Notes: generated by a model not told the origin, from the letters alone. A stretch of DNA of 64,000 nucleotides from Macrostomum hystrix (GCA_950097015.1 CATNEN010000007.1:9983001-10047000), one strand, 5' to 3'. Positions 13,401 to 28,400 are shown, counted from the first letter of the stretch. Made by a program: numbers and translations.

Positions 13401-16400
13401 ACATCAACGACAGGCAGCACGTCTGGGGCTTCCACGGAGCCTCCGACATGCTGCGGCTGCACTACAGGACCCGGGCTCGCAACGCCTTCCTCGTCTATGC
13501 CGGTGAGCAGGGATCTGCGAATCCCCACGCACCCCAGCCTCCCTAATTCTCCCTGCCATCTCACTCTCGGCTTGCTTTCACTTTGACTAAATTATCCAGA
13601 CTCCATGGGACTTCCTGCTTTATTAATGTTTGTCTCACTGTAAGAAGTCTCTTCACATTGGGAAAATTCCTCTCTAATTCTCCCTACCCCCTCTCCCATC
13701 CCACTCTGCCAACTCACTCTCCCATCCCACTCTCCCATCCCACTCTCCCATCCGACTCTCCCATCCCACTCTCCCATCCCACTCTGCCAACTCACTCTCC
13801 CATCCCACTCTCCCATCCCACTCTCCCATCCGACTCTCCCATCCCACTCTCCCATCCCACTCTGCCAACTCACTCTCCCATCCCACTCTCCCATCCCACT
13901 CTCCCATCCCACTCTCCCATCCCACTCTCCCATCCCACTCTCCCATCCCACTCTGCCAACTCACTCTCCCATCCCACTCTGCGAACTCACTCTCCCATCC
14001 CACTCTCCCATCCCACTCTGCCAACTCACTCTCCCATCCCACTCTCCCATCCCACTCTGCCAACTCACTCTCCCATCCCACTCTCCCATCCCACTCTCCC
14101 ATCCCACTCTCCCATCCCACTCTCCCTACCCCCTCTCCCATCCCACTCTGCCAACTCACTCTCCCATCCCACTCTCCCATCCCACTCTCCCATCCGACTC
14201 TCCCATCCCACTCTCCCATCCCACTCTCCCATCCCACTCTCCCATCCCACTCTCCCATCCCACTCTGCGAACTCACTCTCCCATCCCACTCTCCCATCCC
14301 ACTCTGCCAACTCACTCTGCCATCCCACTCTGCCAACTCACTCTCCCATCCCACTCTCCCATCCCACTCTGCCAACTCACTCTCCCATCCCACTCTGCCA
14401 ACTCACTCTGCCATCCCACTCTCCCATCCCACTCTCACATCCCACTCTCCTATCCCACTCTCCCATCCCACTCTGCCAACTCACTCTCCCATCCCACTCT
14501 CCCATCCCACTCTCCCATCCCACTCTCCCATCCCACTCTCCCATCCTACTCTCCCATCCCACTCTCCCATCCCACTCTCCCATCCCACTCTGCAATGCCG
14601 CTCCGATCCTACTCAGTGTCCCAGCGCGAAGAGAACTTTGTGCACTTCAAAGCATTTTTTTAGTTTTCAAATTTCGCCTCGCCTCGCATTCCTGGAAAAC
14701 TTTTCCAACACTGCCGCCCAGCTGCACCTCCCGAGAGGCCTTGAGCAGCGTGTTTCTCCCCATGTCTCTCTCCCAAACTCGCTGGCGAGCCGATGGGCAG
14801 CGATCAGGCCGGGTGGGGCAAACACAGGCACAAACACACGCGGTGCGCTATGAATAATTCCACAGCCAACAAAGCCACATTCGGCTGCCAGCTTCTTGGC
14901 CAGGCAAGGCTGCTGGCTTCGTTTTCATCAATTCTTTTTCCACTAATTTGAGAACTAAAAATGCCACCTACTCCAGTCGATCGCACAGCAAAGCAATAGA
15001 ACCACTTGTGCCGGTCTAAGGGACCGTGTTTGCCGTTCTGCTGCAGTTCACTCGCAAGCAGGTCACGGGTCCGAGAGAAACTTCTAGCGATCAATCATTC
15101 GCGCTGGGAAATTAATCGATTTGCACCTTTTGACCATTATCTGAGCTAAATGCTCAAGCCAAACTTTCATCCTTCTTACTCAGGCTGAATGTCAGATCAG
15201 TCCAATGCCGGCCCGGCCCTTACAGATTAGTGAGCAAAAGAAAAACATTAGCAACAATTTTTGGGGCTGATAATCCAGAGAAATTTTAACTCATACAGAT
15301 TAGTAATTTAAAGAGATTGATAATACAGAGAGATTGATAATACAGAGAGATTGATAAAACAGAGAGATTGATAAAACAGAGAGATTGATAAAACAGAGAG
15401 ATTGATAAAACAGAGAGATTGATAATACAGAGAGATTGATAATACAGAGAGATTGATAAAACAGAGAGATTGATAATACAGAGAGATTGATAATACAGAG
15501 AGATTGATAATACAGAGAGATTGATAATACAGAGAGATTGATAATACAGAGAGATTGATAATACTCTCTGTCAATAGAGGGGTTGACAATCCACAAATAT
15601 TTATAATTTAGAGAAATTGATAATCCACAGAGGTTGATAATCCAGAGAGATTGATAATCCTCTGGATTATCTAGATTGATTATACGGATTGAATGATAAT
15701 CCAGGTTGAATGATTAAATGAAATGATTATTTAATTCATTTAAATGATTATCTAGAGAGATTGATAATCCAGAGAGATTGATAATCCAGAGAGATTCATA
15801 ATCCAAAGAGATTGATAATCCAGAGGGATTGATAATCCAGAGAGATTCATAATCCAGAGAGATTGATAATCCTTAGATAATCTAGGGATTGGTATCCAGA
15901 TGTAGATCAATTGAAACTTCATCAGGAAATGACGCAAGAAAGAAGATACTTAGAGGTGGAAAAGCCACCCTGCCAGTCCAGCAAATCCAGGTTGCGTGGA
16001 GCATCTTTCATCGGCTTGCAACCTCGCTGGATTAATTAGGAAGCCAACTCCCCCATTCCGAGACCACAGATGTGGTGCTGAAATCCCATCCTGTTAAAAA
16101 TTCCTGCCCCCGCCCTGACACGACAGGCTCCAAGGACTCCGGCCAGTGGGATTTCATCGCCCTCAGCTTGCGGGAGGGCCGCCTTCGCCTGTCCATGTCT
16201 GTCGGCGGCTCCGCCAGCGCCGCTGACATTTCGCCACCGGCTGGCGGCCGGCCGGGGCAGTTCGCTGACAGCCAGTGGCACCGGCTGCAGGTGAAGCGCA
16301 GCCTGCAGAAGGTGAGGCCCCGCTGAGCACAGATACCACTGATCATACTCGTTTAATTAGCATAGTTTGAATTCGCGCCAAAGGAGCAGTAGGTATGACA

Positions 16401-19400
16401 AACTCAACTTCCTCTCTCATGACAAGTAGGTAGTCTACTTTAGTTGTCCATGTAGGTATTATCAGCAAATGTATTTGAAGCTTTGTATCTGAATATTTTT
16501 TGTGGGATTTTAATTTGTTATACTTTTAGCGCGCTTTTAAATTTATAAAATTTACCATGTGAAGTGTCCTATCATTTTCGGCTCTTTGGGGAAGTCAACT
16601 CGCATTTTCACAACCAATAAGAAGCGGCTTGAAGAACAACAGCAAAGATAGATATCTTCTCCAACAAGAGGAGAGAATCGAAATTTCAGAATCTGTTTGT
16701 CCAATGCAGGGCTGAAAGCTGAGCAGCCTTCGAAGCCTCAAAGCCGTGAGGCGTGGCAGGTCAGCTCAAGAGAGGAGAATCGGACTCGCCTATGGGCTCA
16801 GATCGGCTGCAGAAACTATACGCTAAAATAGAGCCACAAAGGGAGAGATAGCGCGAGAAAGCAGGCCAGAATAAAGGAAGACCCTAAATCCCCTCATTTC
16901 ATGGGCGGTGGGGATTTGCAAATATATATTTTTGCCGAGTATGAAGGCCAACTCCGGGAGGCGGGGGAGGGCGGCATTGAATAGGGGGAGATAGAGGGAG
17001 GCGGAACATTCAAGCGATTTCAGCCATGGCTGAGAAGCGGGCAGGCAAATCCAATAATCCGCGGGCTCTCTGCGCCATGAATAATGGGAGAAGGAGGGGG
17101 AGAGAACTTGTGGAGAAATCGGGCATTGGAGCTTTCTGCGGCAATGAGAATTAATGATCCCCTGGAAGGGAGCTCGCGCAAACACAGCCCACCTGAGGGT
17201 TCTCACGGCGAAGTCTCAAATGGGGTCTGGGCGAGCGCCAATTTTTTTATCTGTTCTAGTCTCAGTGAATGCCTCATCATCACGACTGTTGCACACCCTA
17301 CCACCCTCAGTTGGAGGCCGGGCAGCAGCTGCAGGTAAGCCCGAATTCCTTCGAGATGTTCTGCCAGCTTTCATTGGTAGCTCTGTGTTAATCCTGCTTG
17401 TCTGCTTGTTGCGCTGCCTAACTCACCATGGCATGGCAAAAACTAAAAAGTGCACACTTGCTGGAAATGCTCTTTTACTGGAAAAAACTAACAATCAAGC
17501 TTATGATTTCAATAGCGCTGAGCATAAGAAGTTTGTTGTAATTGACTCTTGCTGGCCTGAATTCGCCTGCTCCTGGGCTGTCTGTAGTCCAAGGTAAATG
17601 TATAATATTCCCCATTTATTTTGTTGTCTAGCGGGCAAAAGCAAGAGGTTTCTCGTTTATGAGTGAGATACCGAGTGCTTTTGGCCCTAGACAACTAAAT
17701 GAGTGGGGAAAATGATATGTATCCCTAACTTGAAACGGGCAAACGGACGAGGTCAGAAAATGTATTGATTATTGATTCGTTCGCTCGTTTAATTATGTTT
17801 GTCTATGGTTGTGTTATAGTTCTGTGCTTTAGTTAATTTATTTGCATCGGTGCAAAGTGAAATAAATAATTTATTGCACTAGTGCAAATAAATTAAAAGC
17901 TTAAAAGCATAGACAACTGCCCGGGGCAAGTGGGGGGATACATGTGAGGGCTGTGCCCCACACTCCCGAACCTCATTGGAATTCTCTATACAGGATAGAA
18001 AATATAACTCGTCCTTCTTAGTCTATGGCTCAACACTCTATCCACCAACGAATCAGAAACAGAGAGTACAATAGACTTTATAATTTCAATGCGCGGCTGT
18101 GCCTATCAGTTTGTGACCGTCAATTAAATAATCTGATGAGACTATGTGAGTTTAGTAAAAGTGCTTTACCTGTTTCCAATTCTTAGTGTGTGTAGTTTAA
18201 GTCTAAGTGTGTAGTAGTGTACACTTTTCTTAATATTTCTAAGCTATAAGCGCTGCTCTAAGTGTATGAACTTTTAGCATTTGGTTATTATACGCTCGTA
18301 CTAGAGTATATAATATAGTATATAAATAGTATAAAAATAGTATATATTGGAGTAAAGATCTAAACATGTGCGCCTTGACGTCAGGGTTATTATATTCAGA
18401 CAATTAAGCATGTTTTGTCAAACCAATATGATATACTAATGTGCCTTACTAATAAAACTATTATCTATATTAACCGACTTCTCTCTTATCAAATCAGCAC
18501 AAATCAAACATCAAGCATCAAGCGTAATTTAGCCAATCTTTCTTTCTAATATACTAAAAATGAAAATCTTGTATGTTTGTTTGCAATCGACTAGCTCCCG
18601 AACGGCTCAACCGATTTTCACAATTCCTTCGCCAAAAGATCACAAATAGGCCGGAATCGGTACACGTAATTTTATTAAGCTTAATTCCATTGGCAAGGGG
18701 ATTAAATATTCGAAAAACAGTTTTAAATAGGCTTTTCTAATGCATTCTTGTTTTCAGCTTGTGCACAGTGAGGCTCCAGTGTTAACTTTAATGATTGCAT
18801 CAGAGCCAATTTTGATAAGGCACTGATAAGAACTCAATGGAGGCTACCCAGAGGGTAGCGAAGGCAGCTAGTCTAATATACTAAAAATGAAAATCTTGCT
18901 TGCTTGCTTGTTTGCAATCGACTAGCTCCCGAACGGCTCAACCGATTTTCAAAATTCCTTCGCCAAAAGATCACAAATGGGCCGGAATCGGTACACGTAA
19001 TTTTATTAAGCTTAATTCCATTGCCAAGGGGATTAAATATTCGAAAAACAGTTTTAAATAGGCTTTTCTAATGCATTCTTGTTTTCAGCTTGTGCACAGT
19101 GAGGCCTCCAGTGCCAATTTTAATGATTGCATCAGAGCCAGTTTTGATAACGCACGCGCGTACTGATAAGAACTCACAGGGAGGCTACCCAGAGGGTAGC
19201 GAAGGCAGCTAGTCTTCTAATATACTAAAAATGAAAATCTTGTATGTTTGTATGTTTGCAATCGACTAGCTCCCGAACGGCTCAACCGATTTTCGCAATT
19301 CCTTCGCTAAAAGATCACAATTGGTCCCGAATCGGTACACGTATTTTTATTAAGCTTAATTCCATTGCCAAGGGGATTAAATATTCGAAAAACAGTTTTA

Positions 19401-22400
19401 AATAGGCTTTTCTAATGCATTCTTGTTTTCAGCTTGTGCTCAGTGAGGCCTCCAGTGCCAATTTTAATGATTGCATCAGAGCCAGTTTTGATAACGAACT
19501 GATAAGAACTCACAGGGAGGCTACCCAGAGGGTAGCGAAGGCAGCTAGTCTAATATACTAAAAATGAAAATCTTGCTTGCTTGTATGTTTGCAATCGACT
19601 AGCTCCCGAACGGCTTAACCGATTTTCGCAATTCCTTCGCCAAAAGATCACAAATGGGCCGGAATCGGTACACGTAATTTTATTAAGCTTAATTCCATTG
19701 GCAAGGGGATTAAATATTCGAAAAACAGTTTTAAATAGGCTTTTCTAATGCATTCTTGTTTTCAGCTTGTGCACAGTGAGGCCTCCAGTGCCAATTTTAA
19801 TGATTGCATCAGAGCCAGTTTTGATAACGCACGCGCGTACTGATAAGAACTCACAGGGAGGCTACCCAGAGGGTAGCGAAGGCAGCTAGTATATACTAAA
19901 AATGAAAATCTTGTATGTTTGCAATCGACTAGCTCCCGAACGGCTCAACCGATTTTTGCAATTCCTTCGCCAAAAGATCACAAATGGGCCCGAATCGGTA
20001 CACATATTTTTATTAAGCTCAATTCCATTGCCAAGGGGATTAAATATTCGAAAAACAGTTTTAAATAGGCTTTTCTAATGCATTCTTGTTTTTAGCTTGT
20101 GCACAGTGAGGCCTCCAGTGCCAAATTTAATGATTGCATCAGAGCCTGCAGTTTTGATAACACACGCGTACTGATAAGAACTCACAGGGAGGCTACCCAG
20201 AGGGTAGCAAAGGCAGCTAGTCTTCTATCTAATATACTAAAAATGAAAATCTTGCTTGCTTGCTTGCTTGTATGTTTGCAATCGACTAGCTCCCGAACGG
20301 CTCAACCGATTTTCACAATTCCTTCGCCAAAAGATCACAAATGGGCCGGAATCGGTACACGTATTTTTATTAAGCTTAATTCCATTGCCAAGGGGATTAA
20401 ATATTCGAAAAACTGTTTTAAATAGGCTTTTCTAATGCATTCTTGTTTTCAGCTTGTGCACAGTGAGGCCTCCAGTGCCAATTTTAATGATTGCATCAGA
20501 GCCAATTTTGATAACGCACTGATAAGAACTCAAGGTAGGCTACCCAGAGGGTAGCGAAGGGCAGCTAGTAATATACTAAAAATGAAAATCTTGCTTGCTT
20601 GCTTGTATGTTTGCAATCGACTAGCTCCCGAACGGCTTAACCGATTTTCACAATTCCTTCGCCAAAAGATCACAATTGGGCCGGAATCGGTACACGTAAT
20701 TTTATTAAGCTTAATTCCATTGCCAAGGGGATTAAATATTCGAAAAACAGTTTTAAATAGGCTTTTCTAATGCATTCTTGTTTACAGCTTGTGCACAGTG
20801 AGGCCTCCAGTGCCAATTTTAATGATTGCATCAGAGCCAGTTTTGATAACGAACTGATAAGAACTCCAGTGAGGCTACCCAGAGGGTAGCGAAGGCAGCT
20901 AGTCTAATATACTAAAAATGAAAATCTTGCTTGCTTGTTCGTAATTGATTTTCTCCCGAACGGCTCAACCAATTTTCACCATTTCTTCACCAAAAGATGC
21001 CAAATATGGGGACAACTATACACGTATTTTTATTAAGCTTAATTCCATTGCCAAGGGGATTAAATATTCGAAAAACTGTTTTAAATAGGCTTTTCTAATG
21101 CATTCTTGTTTTCAGCTTGTGCACAGTGAGGCCTCCAGTGCCAATTTTAATGATTGCATCAGAGCCAGTTTTGATAACGCACGCGCGTACTGATAAGAAC
21201 TCACAGGGAGGCTACCCAGAGGGTAGCGAAGGCAGCTAGTCTAATATACTAAAAATGAAAATCTTGTATGTTTGTATGTTTGCAATCGACTAGCTCCCGA
21301 ACGGCTCAACCGATTTTTGCAATTCCTTCGCCAAAAGATCACAAATGGGCCCGAATCGGTACACATATTTTTATTAAGCTCAATTCCATTGCCAAGGGGA
21401 TTAAATATTCGAAAAACAGTTTTAAATAGGCTTTTCTAATGCATTCTTGTTTTTAGCTTGTGCACAGTGAGGCCTCCAGTGCCAAATTTAATGATTGCAT
21501 CAGAGCCTGCAGTTTTGATAACACACGCGTACTGATAAGAACTCACAGGGAGGCTACCCAGAGGGTAGCAAAGGCAGCTAGTCTTCTATCTAATATACTA
21601 AAAATGAAAATCTTGCTTGCTTGCTTGCTTGTATGTTTGCAATCGACTAGCTCCCGAACGGCTCAACCGATTTTCACAATTCCTTCGCCAAAAGATCACA
21701 AATGGGCCGGAATCGGTACACGTATTTTTATTAAGCTTAATTCCATTGCCAAGGGGATTAAATATTCGAAAAACTGTTTTAAATAGGCTTTTCTAATGCA
21801 TTCTTGTTTTCAGCTTGTGCACAGTGAGGCCTCCAGTGCCAATTTTAATGATTGCATCAGAGCCAATTTTGATAACGCACTGATAAGAACTCAAGGTAGG
21901 CTACCCAGAGGGTAGCGAAGGGCAGCTAGTAATATACTAAAAATGAAAATCTTGCTTGCTTGCTTGTATGTTTGCAATCGACTAGCTCCCGAACGGCTTA
22001 ACCGATTTTCACAATTCCTTCGCCAAAAGATCACAATTGGGCCGGAATCGGTACACGTAATTTTATTAAGCTTAATTCCATTGCCAAGGGGATTAAATAT
22101 TCGAAAAACAGTTTTAAATAGGCTTTTCTAATGCATTCTTGTTTACAGCTTGTGCACAGTGAGGCCTCCAGTGCCAATTTTAATGATTGCATCAGAGCCA
22201 GTTTTGATAACGAACTGATAAGAACTCCAGTGAGGCTACCCAGAGGGTAGCGAAGGCAGCTAGTCTAATATACTAAAAATGAAAATCTTGTATGTTTGTA
22301 TGTTTGCAATCGACTAGCTCCCGAACGGCTCAACCGATTTTCGCAATTCCTTCGCTAAAAGATCACAATTGGTCCCGAATCGGTACACGTATTTTTATTA

Positions 22401-25400
22401 AGCTTAATTCCATTGCCAAGGGGATTAAATATTCGAAAAACAGTTTTAAATAGGCTTTTCTAATGCATTCTTGTTTTCAGCTTGTGCTCAGTGAGGCCTC
22501 CAGTGCCAATTTTAATGATTGCATCAGAGCCAGTTTTGATAACGAACTGATAAGAACTCACAGGGAGGCTACCCAGAGGGTAGCGAAGGCAGCTAGTCTA
22601 ATATACTAAAAATGAAAATCTTGCTTGCTTGTATGTTTGCAATCGACTAGCTCCCGAACGGCTTAACCGATTTTCGCAATTCCTTCGCCAAAAGATCACA
22701 AATGGGCCGGAATCGGTACACGTAATTTTATTAAGCTTAATTCCATTGGCAAGGGGATTAAATATTCGAAAAACAGTTTTAAATAGGCTTTTCTAATGCA
22801 TTCTTGTTTTCAGCTTGTGCACAGTGAGGCCTCCAGTGCCAATTTTAATGATTGCATCAGAGCCAGTTTTGATAACGCACGCGCGTACTGATAAGAACTC
22901 ACAGGGAGGCTACCCAGAGGGTAGCGAAGGCAGCTAGTCTTCTAATATACTAAAAATGAAAATCTTGTATGTTTGTATGTTTGCAATCGACTAGCTCCCG
23001 AACGGCTCAACCGATTTTTGCAATTCCTTCGCCAAAAGATCACAAATGGGCCCGAATCGGTACACATATTTTTATTAAGCTCAATTCCATTGCCAAGGGG
23101 ATTAAATATTCGAAAAACAGTTTTAAATAGGCTTTTCTAATGCATTCTTGTTTTTAGCTTGTGCACAGTGAGGCCTCCAGTGCCAAATTTAATGATTGCA
23201 TCAGAGCCTGCAGTTTTGATAACACACGCGTACTGATAAGAACTCACAGGGAGGCTACCCAGAGGGTAGCAAAGGCAGCTAGTCTTCTAATATACTAAAA
23301 ATGAAAATCTTGCTTGCTTGTATGTTTGCAATCGACTAGCTCCCAAACGGCTCAACCGATTTTCGCAATTCCTTCGCCAAAAGATCGCAAATGGGCCGGA
23401 ATCGGTACACGTAATTTTATTAAGCTTAATTCCATTGGCAAGGGGATTAAATATTCGAAAAACAGTTTTAAATAGGCTTTTCTAATGCATTCTTGTTTTC
23501 AGCTTGTGCACAGTGAGGCTCCTGTGCCAATTTTAATGATTGCATCAGAGCCAATTTTGATAAGGCACTGATAAGAACTCAAAGGAGGCTACCCAGAGGG
23601 TAGCGAAGGCAGCTAGTCTAATATACTAAAAATGAAAATCTTGCTTGCTTGCTTGTATGTTTGCAATCGACTAGCTCCCGAACGGCTTAACCGATTTTCA
23701 CAATTCCTTCGCCAAAAGATCACAATTGGGCCGGAATCGGTACACGTAATTTTATTAAGCTTAATTCCATTGCCAAGGGGATTAAATATTCGAAAAACAG
23801 TTTTAAATAGGCTTTTCTAATGCATTCTTGTTTACAGCTTGTGCACAGTGAGGCCTCCAGTGCCAATTTTAATGATTGCATCAGAGCCAGTTTTGATAAC
23901 GAACTGATAAGAACTCCAGTGAGGCTACCCAGAGGGTAGCGAAGGCAGCTAGTCTAATATACTAAAAATGAAAATCTTGCTTGCTTGTATGTTTGCAATC
24001 GACTAGCTCCCGAACGGCTTAACCGATTTTCGCAATTCCTTCGCCAAAAGATCACAAATGGGCCGGAATCGGTACACGTATTTTTATTAAGCTTAATTCC
24101 ATTGCCAAGGGGATTAATTATTCAAAAAACAGTTTTAAATAGGCTTTTCTAATGCATTCTTGTTTTCAGCTTGTGCACAGTGAGGCTCCAGTGCCAATTT
24201 TTATGATTGCATCAGAGCCAGTTTTGATAACGAACTGATAAGAACTCCAGTGAGGCTACCCAGAGGGTAGCGAAGGCAGCTAGTCTAATATACTAAAAAT
24301 GAAAATCTTGTTTGTATGTTTGTATGTTTGCAATCGACTAGCTCCCGAACGGCTCAACCGATTTTCAAAATTCTTTCACTAAAAGATCGCAAATGGGCCG
24401 GAATCGGTACACGTAATTTTATTAAGCTTAATTCCATTGGCAAGGGGATTAAATATTCGAAAAACAGTTTTAAATAGGCTTTTCTAATGCATTCTTGTTT
24501 TCAGCTTGTGCACAGTGAGGCCTCCAGTGCCAATTTTAATGATTGCATCAGAGCCAGTTTTGATAACGCACTGATAAGAACTCCAGTGAGGCTACCCAGA
24601 GGGTAGCGAAGGCAGCTAGTCCACTATACTAAAAATGAAATGGTTGGTTGGTTGGTTGTAATTGATTTTTTCCTGAACGGCTCAACCGATTTTCACCATT
24701 TCTTCACCAAAAGATGCTAAATATGGGGACAATTATACACGTATTTTTATTAAGCTTAACTTTATTGCTAAGAGGATTAAATATTCGAAAAACATGCTTT
24801 TTTCAAAGGTCAAACCATCTTGGCCTATTGAGAATTTCACTGACAGCCACTGAATTAGAATTGCATCGTCAAATTGCGCAACAACCCCTAGCTGATTGAA
24901 TTTGAAGCCTGCACTCTGGAGACAAATTGGAAATAAATGTACACAACCAACCGCGAGACTGAGTGTACTCTATTTTCTTACTTCATTGTACAAAGCCAGA
25001 ACTTTGAGAATTCATTTTATAAGGCTGATTTTTGCACCCACTAACCAACAGTCGGAATAGCCGATGTGTAGGCACTAGGAATAGGTTAGGCTAGGCTAGG
25101 GTTCGATTCTGCACTGCGTCAAATCATTTAGACTAATTTTCAGCCAGTAGTGATTGAAGATTATTTTAATTTATTTTTTCATTTCGTAAATAAAATATCA
25201 TAAATCATAGCAAACCTGAATTTGAATCATGGCAAAAATAGAGCTTGAATCATGGCTAAACCAGCGTCTGAATCATGGCTAAACCAGAGCTTGAATCATG
25301 GCTAAACTGGAGTCTGAATCATGGCTAAACCAGAGTCTGAATCATGGCTAAACCAGCGTCTGAATCATGGCTAAACCAGAGTCTGAATCATGGCTAAACC

Positions 25401-28400
25401 AGAGTCTGAATCATGGCTTAACCAGAGTTTGAATCATGGCTAAACCAGAGTCTGAATCATGGCTAAACCAGAGCCTGAATCATGGCTAAACCAGAGTCTG
25501 AATCATGGCTAAACCAGCGTCTGAATCATGGCTAAACCAGAGTTTGAATCATGGCTAAACCAGAGTTTGAATCATGGCTTAACCAGAGTTTGAATCATGG
25601 CTAAACCAGAGTCTGAATCATGGCTTAACCAGAATTTAAATCATGGCTAAACCAGAGTCTGAATCATGGCTTAACCAGAGTCTGAATCATGGCTAAACCA
25701 GAGTCTGAATCATGGCTAAACCAGAGTCTGAATCATGGCAAAACTGGAGTCTGAATCATGGCTAAACCATAGTCTGAATCATGGCTAAAATAGAGTCTGA
25801 ATCATGGCTAAACCAGAGTCTAAATCATGGCTAAAATAGAGTCTGAATCATGGCTAAACCAGAGTCTGAATCATGGCTAAACTAGAGTCTGAATCATGGC
25901 TAAACCAGAGTCTGAATCATGGCTAAACTAGAGTCTGAATCATGGCTAAACCAGAGTCTGAATCATGGCTAAACTAGAGTCTGAATCATGGCTAAACCAG
26001 CGTCTGAATCATGGCTAAACCAGAGTTTGAATCATGGCTAAACCAGAGTTTGAATCATGGCTTAACCAGAGTTTGAATCATGGCTAAACCAGAGTCTGAA
26101 TCATGGCTTAACCAGAATTTAAATCATGGCTAAACCAGAGTCTGAATCATGGCTTAACCAGAGTCTGAATCATGGCTAAACCAGAGTCTGAATCATGGCT
26201 AAACCAGAGTCTGAATCATGGCAAAACTGGAGTCTGAATCATGGCTAAACCATAGTCTGAAGCATGGCTAAAATAGAGTCTGAATCATGGCTAAACCAGA
26301 GTCTGAATCATGGCTAAACTAGAGTCTGAATCATGGCTAAACCAGAGTCTGAATCATGGCTAAACCAGAGTCTGAATCATGGCTAAACCAGCGTCTGAAT
26401 CATGCCTAAACCAGAGTTTGAATCATGGCTAAACCAGAGTTTCAATCATGGCTAAACCAGCGTCTGAATCATGGCTAAACCAGCGTCTGAATCATGGCTA
26501 AACCAGCGTCTGAATCATGGCTAAACCATAGTCTGAATCATGGCTAAAATAGAGTCTGAATCATGGCTAAACCAGAGTCTGAATCATGGCTAAACTAGAG
26601 TCTGAATCATGGCTAAACTAGAGTCTGAATCATGGCTAAACCAGAGTCTGAATCATGGCTAAACTAGAGTCTGAATCATGGCAAAACTGGAGTCTGAATC
26701 ATGGCTAAACCAGAGTTTCAATCATGGCTAAACCAGAGTTTCAATCATGGCTAAACCAGCGTCTGAATCATGGCTAAACCAGCGTCTGAATCATGGCTAA
26801 ACCAGAGTCTGAATCATGGCAAAACTGGAGTCTGAATCATGGCTAAACCATAGTCTGAATCATGGCTAAACCATAGTCTGAATCATGGCTAAACCAGAGT
26901 CTGAATCATGGCTAAACCAGAGTCTGAATCATGGCTAAACCAGCGTCTGAATCATGGCTAAACCAGAGTCTGAATCATGGCTAAACCAGAGTCTGAATCA
27001 TGGCTTAACCAGAGTTTGAATCATGGCTAAACAAGAGTTTCAATCATGGCTAAACCAGCGTCTGAATCATGGCTAAACCAGCGTCTGAATCATGGCTAAA
27101 CCAGAGTTTGAATCATAGCCACCCAGAGTCTGAATCATGGCAAAACGAGAGTTTGAATCATAGCCCACCAGGGTTTAAAACATGGCGAAACCTGAGTTTG
27201 AATCTTGGCTAACCTGTTTGAAAAATCAACGTCAACTGGGGAGTCATCATCAAAATGGGGATCATGGTGAACTGGGGGATCATGGTAAACTGGGGGATAA
27301 TTGTCGACTGGGGGATCAATGTCAACCGGGGGATCATTGTCAACTGGGGGATCATTGTCAACTGGGGGATCATTGTCAAATGGGGGATCATTGTCAACTG
27401 GGGGATCTTTGTCAACCGGCGGGATCATTGTCAACTGGGGGATCATTGTCAACTGGGGGATCATTGTCAACTGGGGGATCATTGTCAACTGGGGGATCAT
27501 CATCAACTGGGGGATCATTGTCAACTGGGGGAACATTGTCAACTGGAGGAACATTGTTAACTAGGGATCATCATCAATGGGGAGACTTCATCAACTGGGG
27601 GATCATTGTGAACTGGGGGATCTTTGTTAACTGGGGATCATTGTCAACTGGGGGATCATTCTCAACTGGGGGATCATTGTCAACTGGGGGATCATTTTCA
27701 ACTGGGGGATCATCATTAACTGGGGGATCATTGTCAACTGGGGGATCATTGTCAACTGGGGGATCATTGTCAACTGGGGGATCATTGTCAACTGGGGGAT
27801 CATTGTCAACTGGGTGATCATCATCAACTGGGGGATCATTGTTAACTGGGGGAACATTGTCAAATGGAGGAACATTGTTAACTGGGGATCATCATCAATG
27901 GGGAGACTTCATCAACTGGGGGATCATTGTGAACTGGGGGATCTTTGTTAACTGGGGGATCATTGTCAACTGGGGGATCATTGTCAAATGGGGGATCATT
28001 GTCAACTGGGGGATCATTTTCAACTGGGGGATCATCATCAACTGGGGGATCATCATCAACTGGGTGATCATTGTGAACTGGGGGATCTTTGTCAACTGGG
28101 GGATCATTGTCAACTGTGGGATCATTGTCAACTGGGGGATCATTGTCAAATGGGGGATCATTGTCAACTGGGGGTTCATTGTCAACTGGGGGTTCATTGT
28201 CAACTGGGGGTTCATTGTCAACTGGGGGATCATCATCAACTGGGGGATTATTGTCAACTGGGTGATCATCATCAACTGGGGGATCATTGTCAACTGGGGG
28301 AACATTGTCAAATGGAGGAACATTGTTAACTGGGGATCATCATCAATGGGGAGACTTCATCAACTGGGGGATCATTGTGAACTGGGGGATCTTTGTTAAC

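Larger units (their letters stand above)
16312..18540. other. Intron 3, first part
   Basis: Contains the candidate SS2 microexon (17311-17334) and a foldback region (17607-17922), otherwise unique AT-leaning sequence. No other gene recognised. Confidence 0.6.

Noticed and set aside
13583-14857. 424-aa open frame rich in SHPTLPTHSPIPL
   Set aside because: Produced entirely by the 13-bp minisatellite; all frames on both strands are open and the period explains it.
20099-20425. Identical 108-aa frames at 20099 and 21460, and 62-aa frames at 20582, 21943 and 23632
   Set aside because: Lie across boundaries of the Helentron-like units; their identity reflects array duplication, not protein selection.
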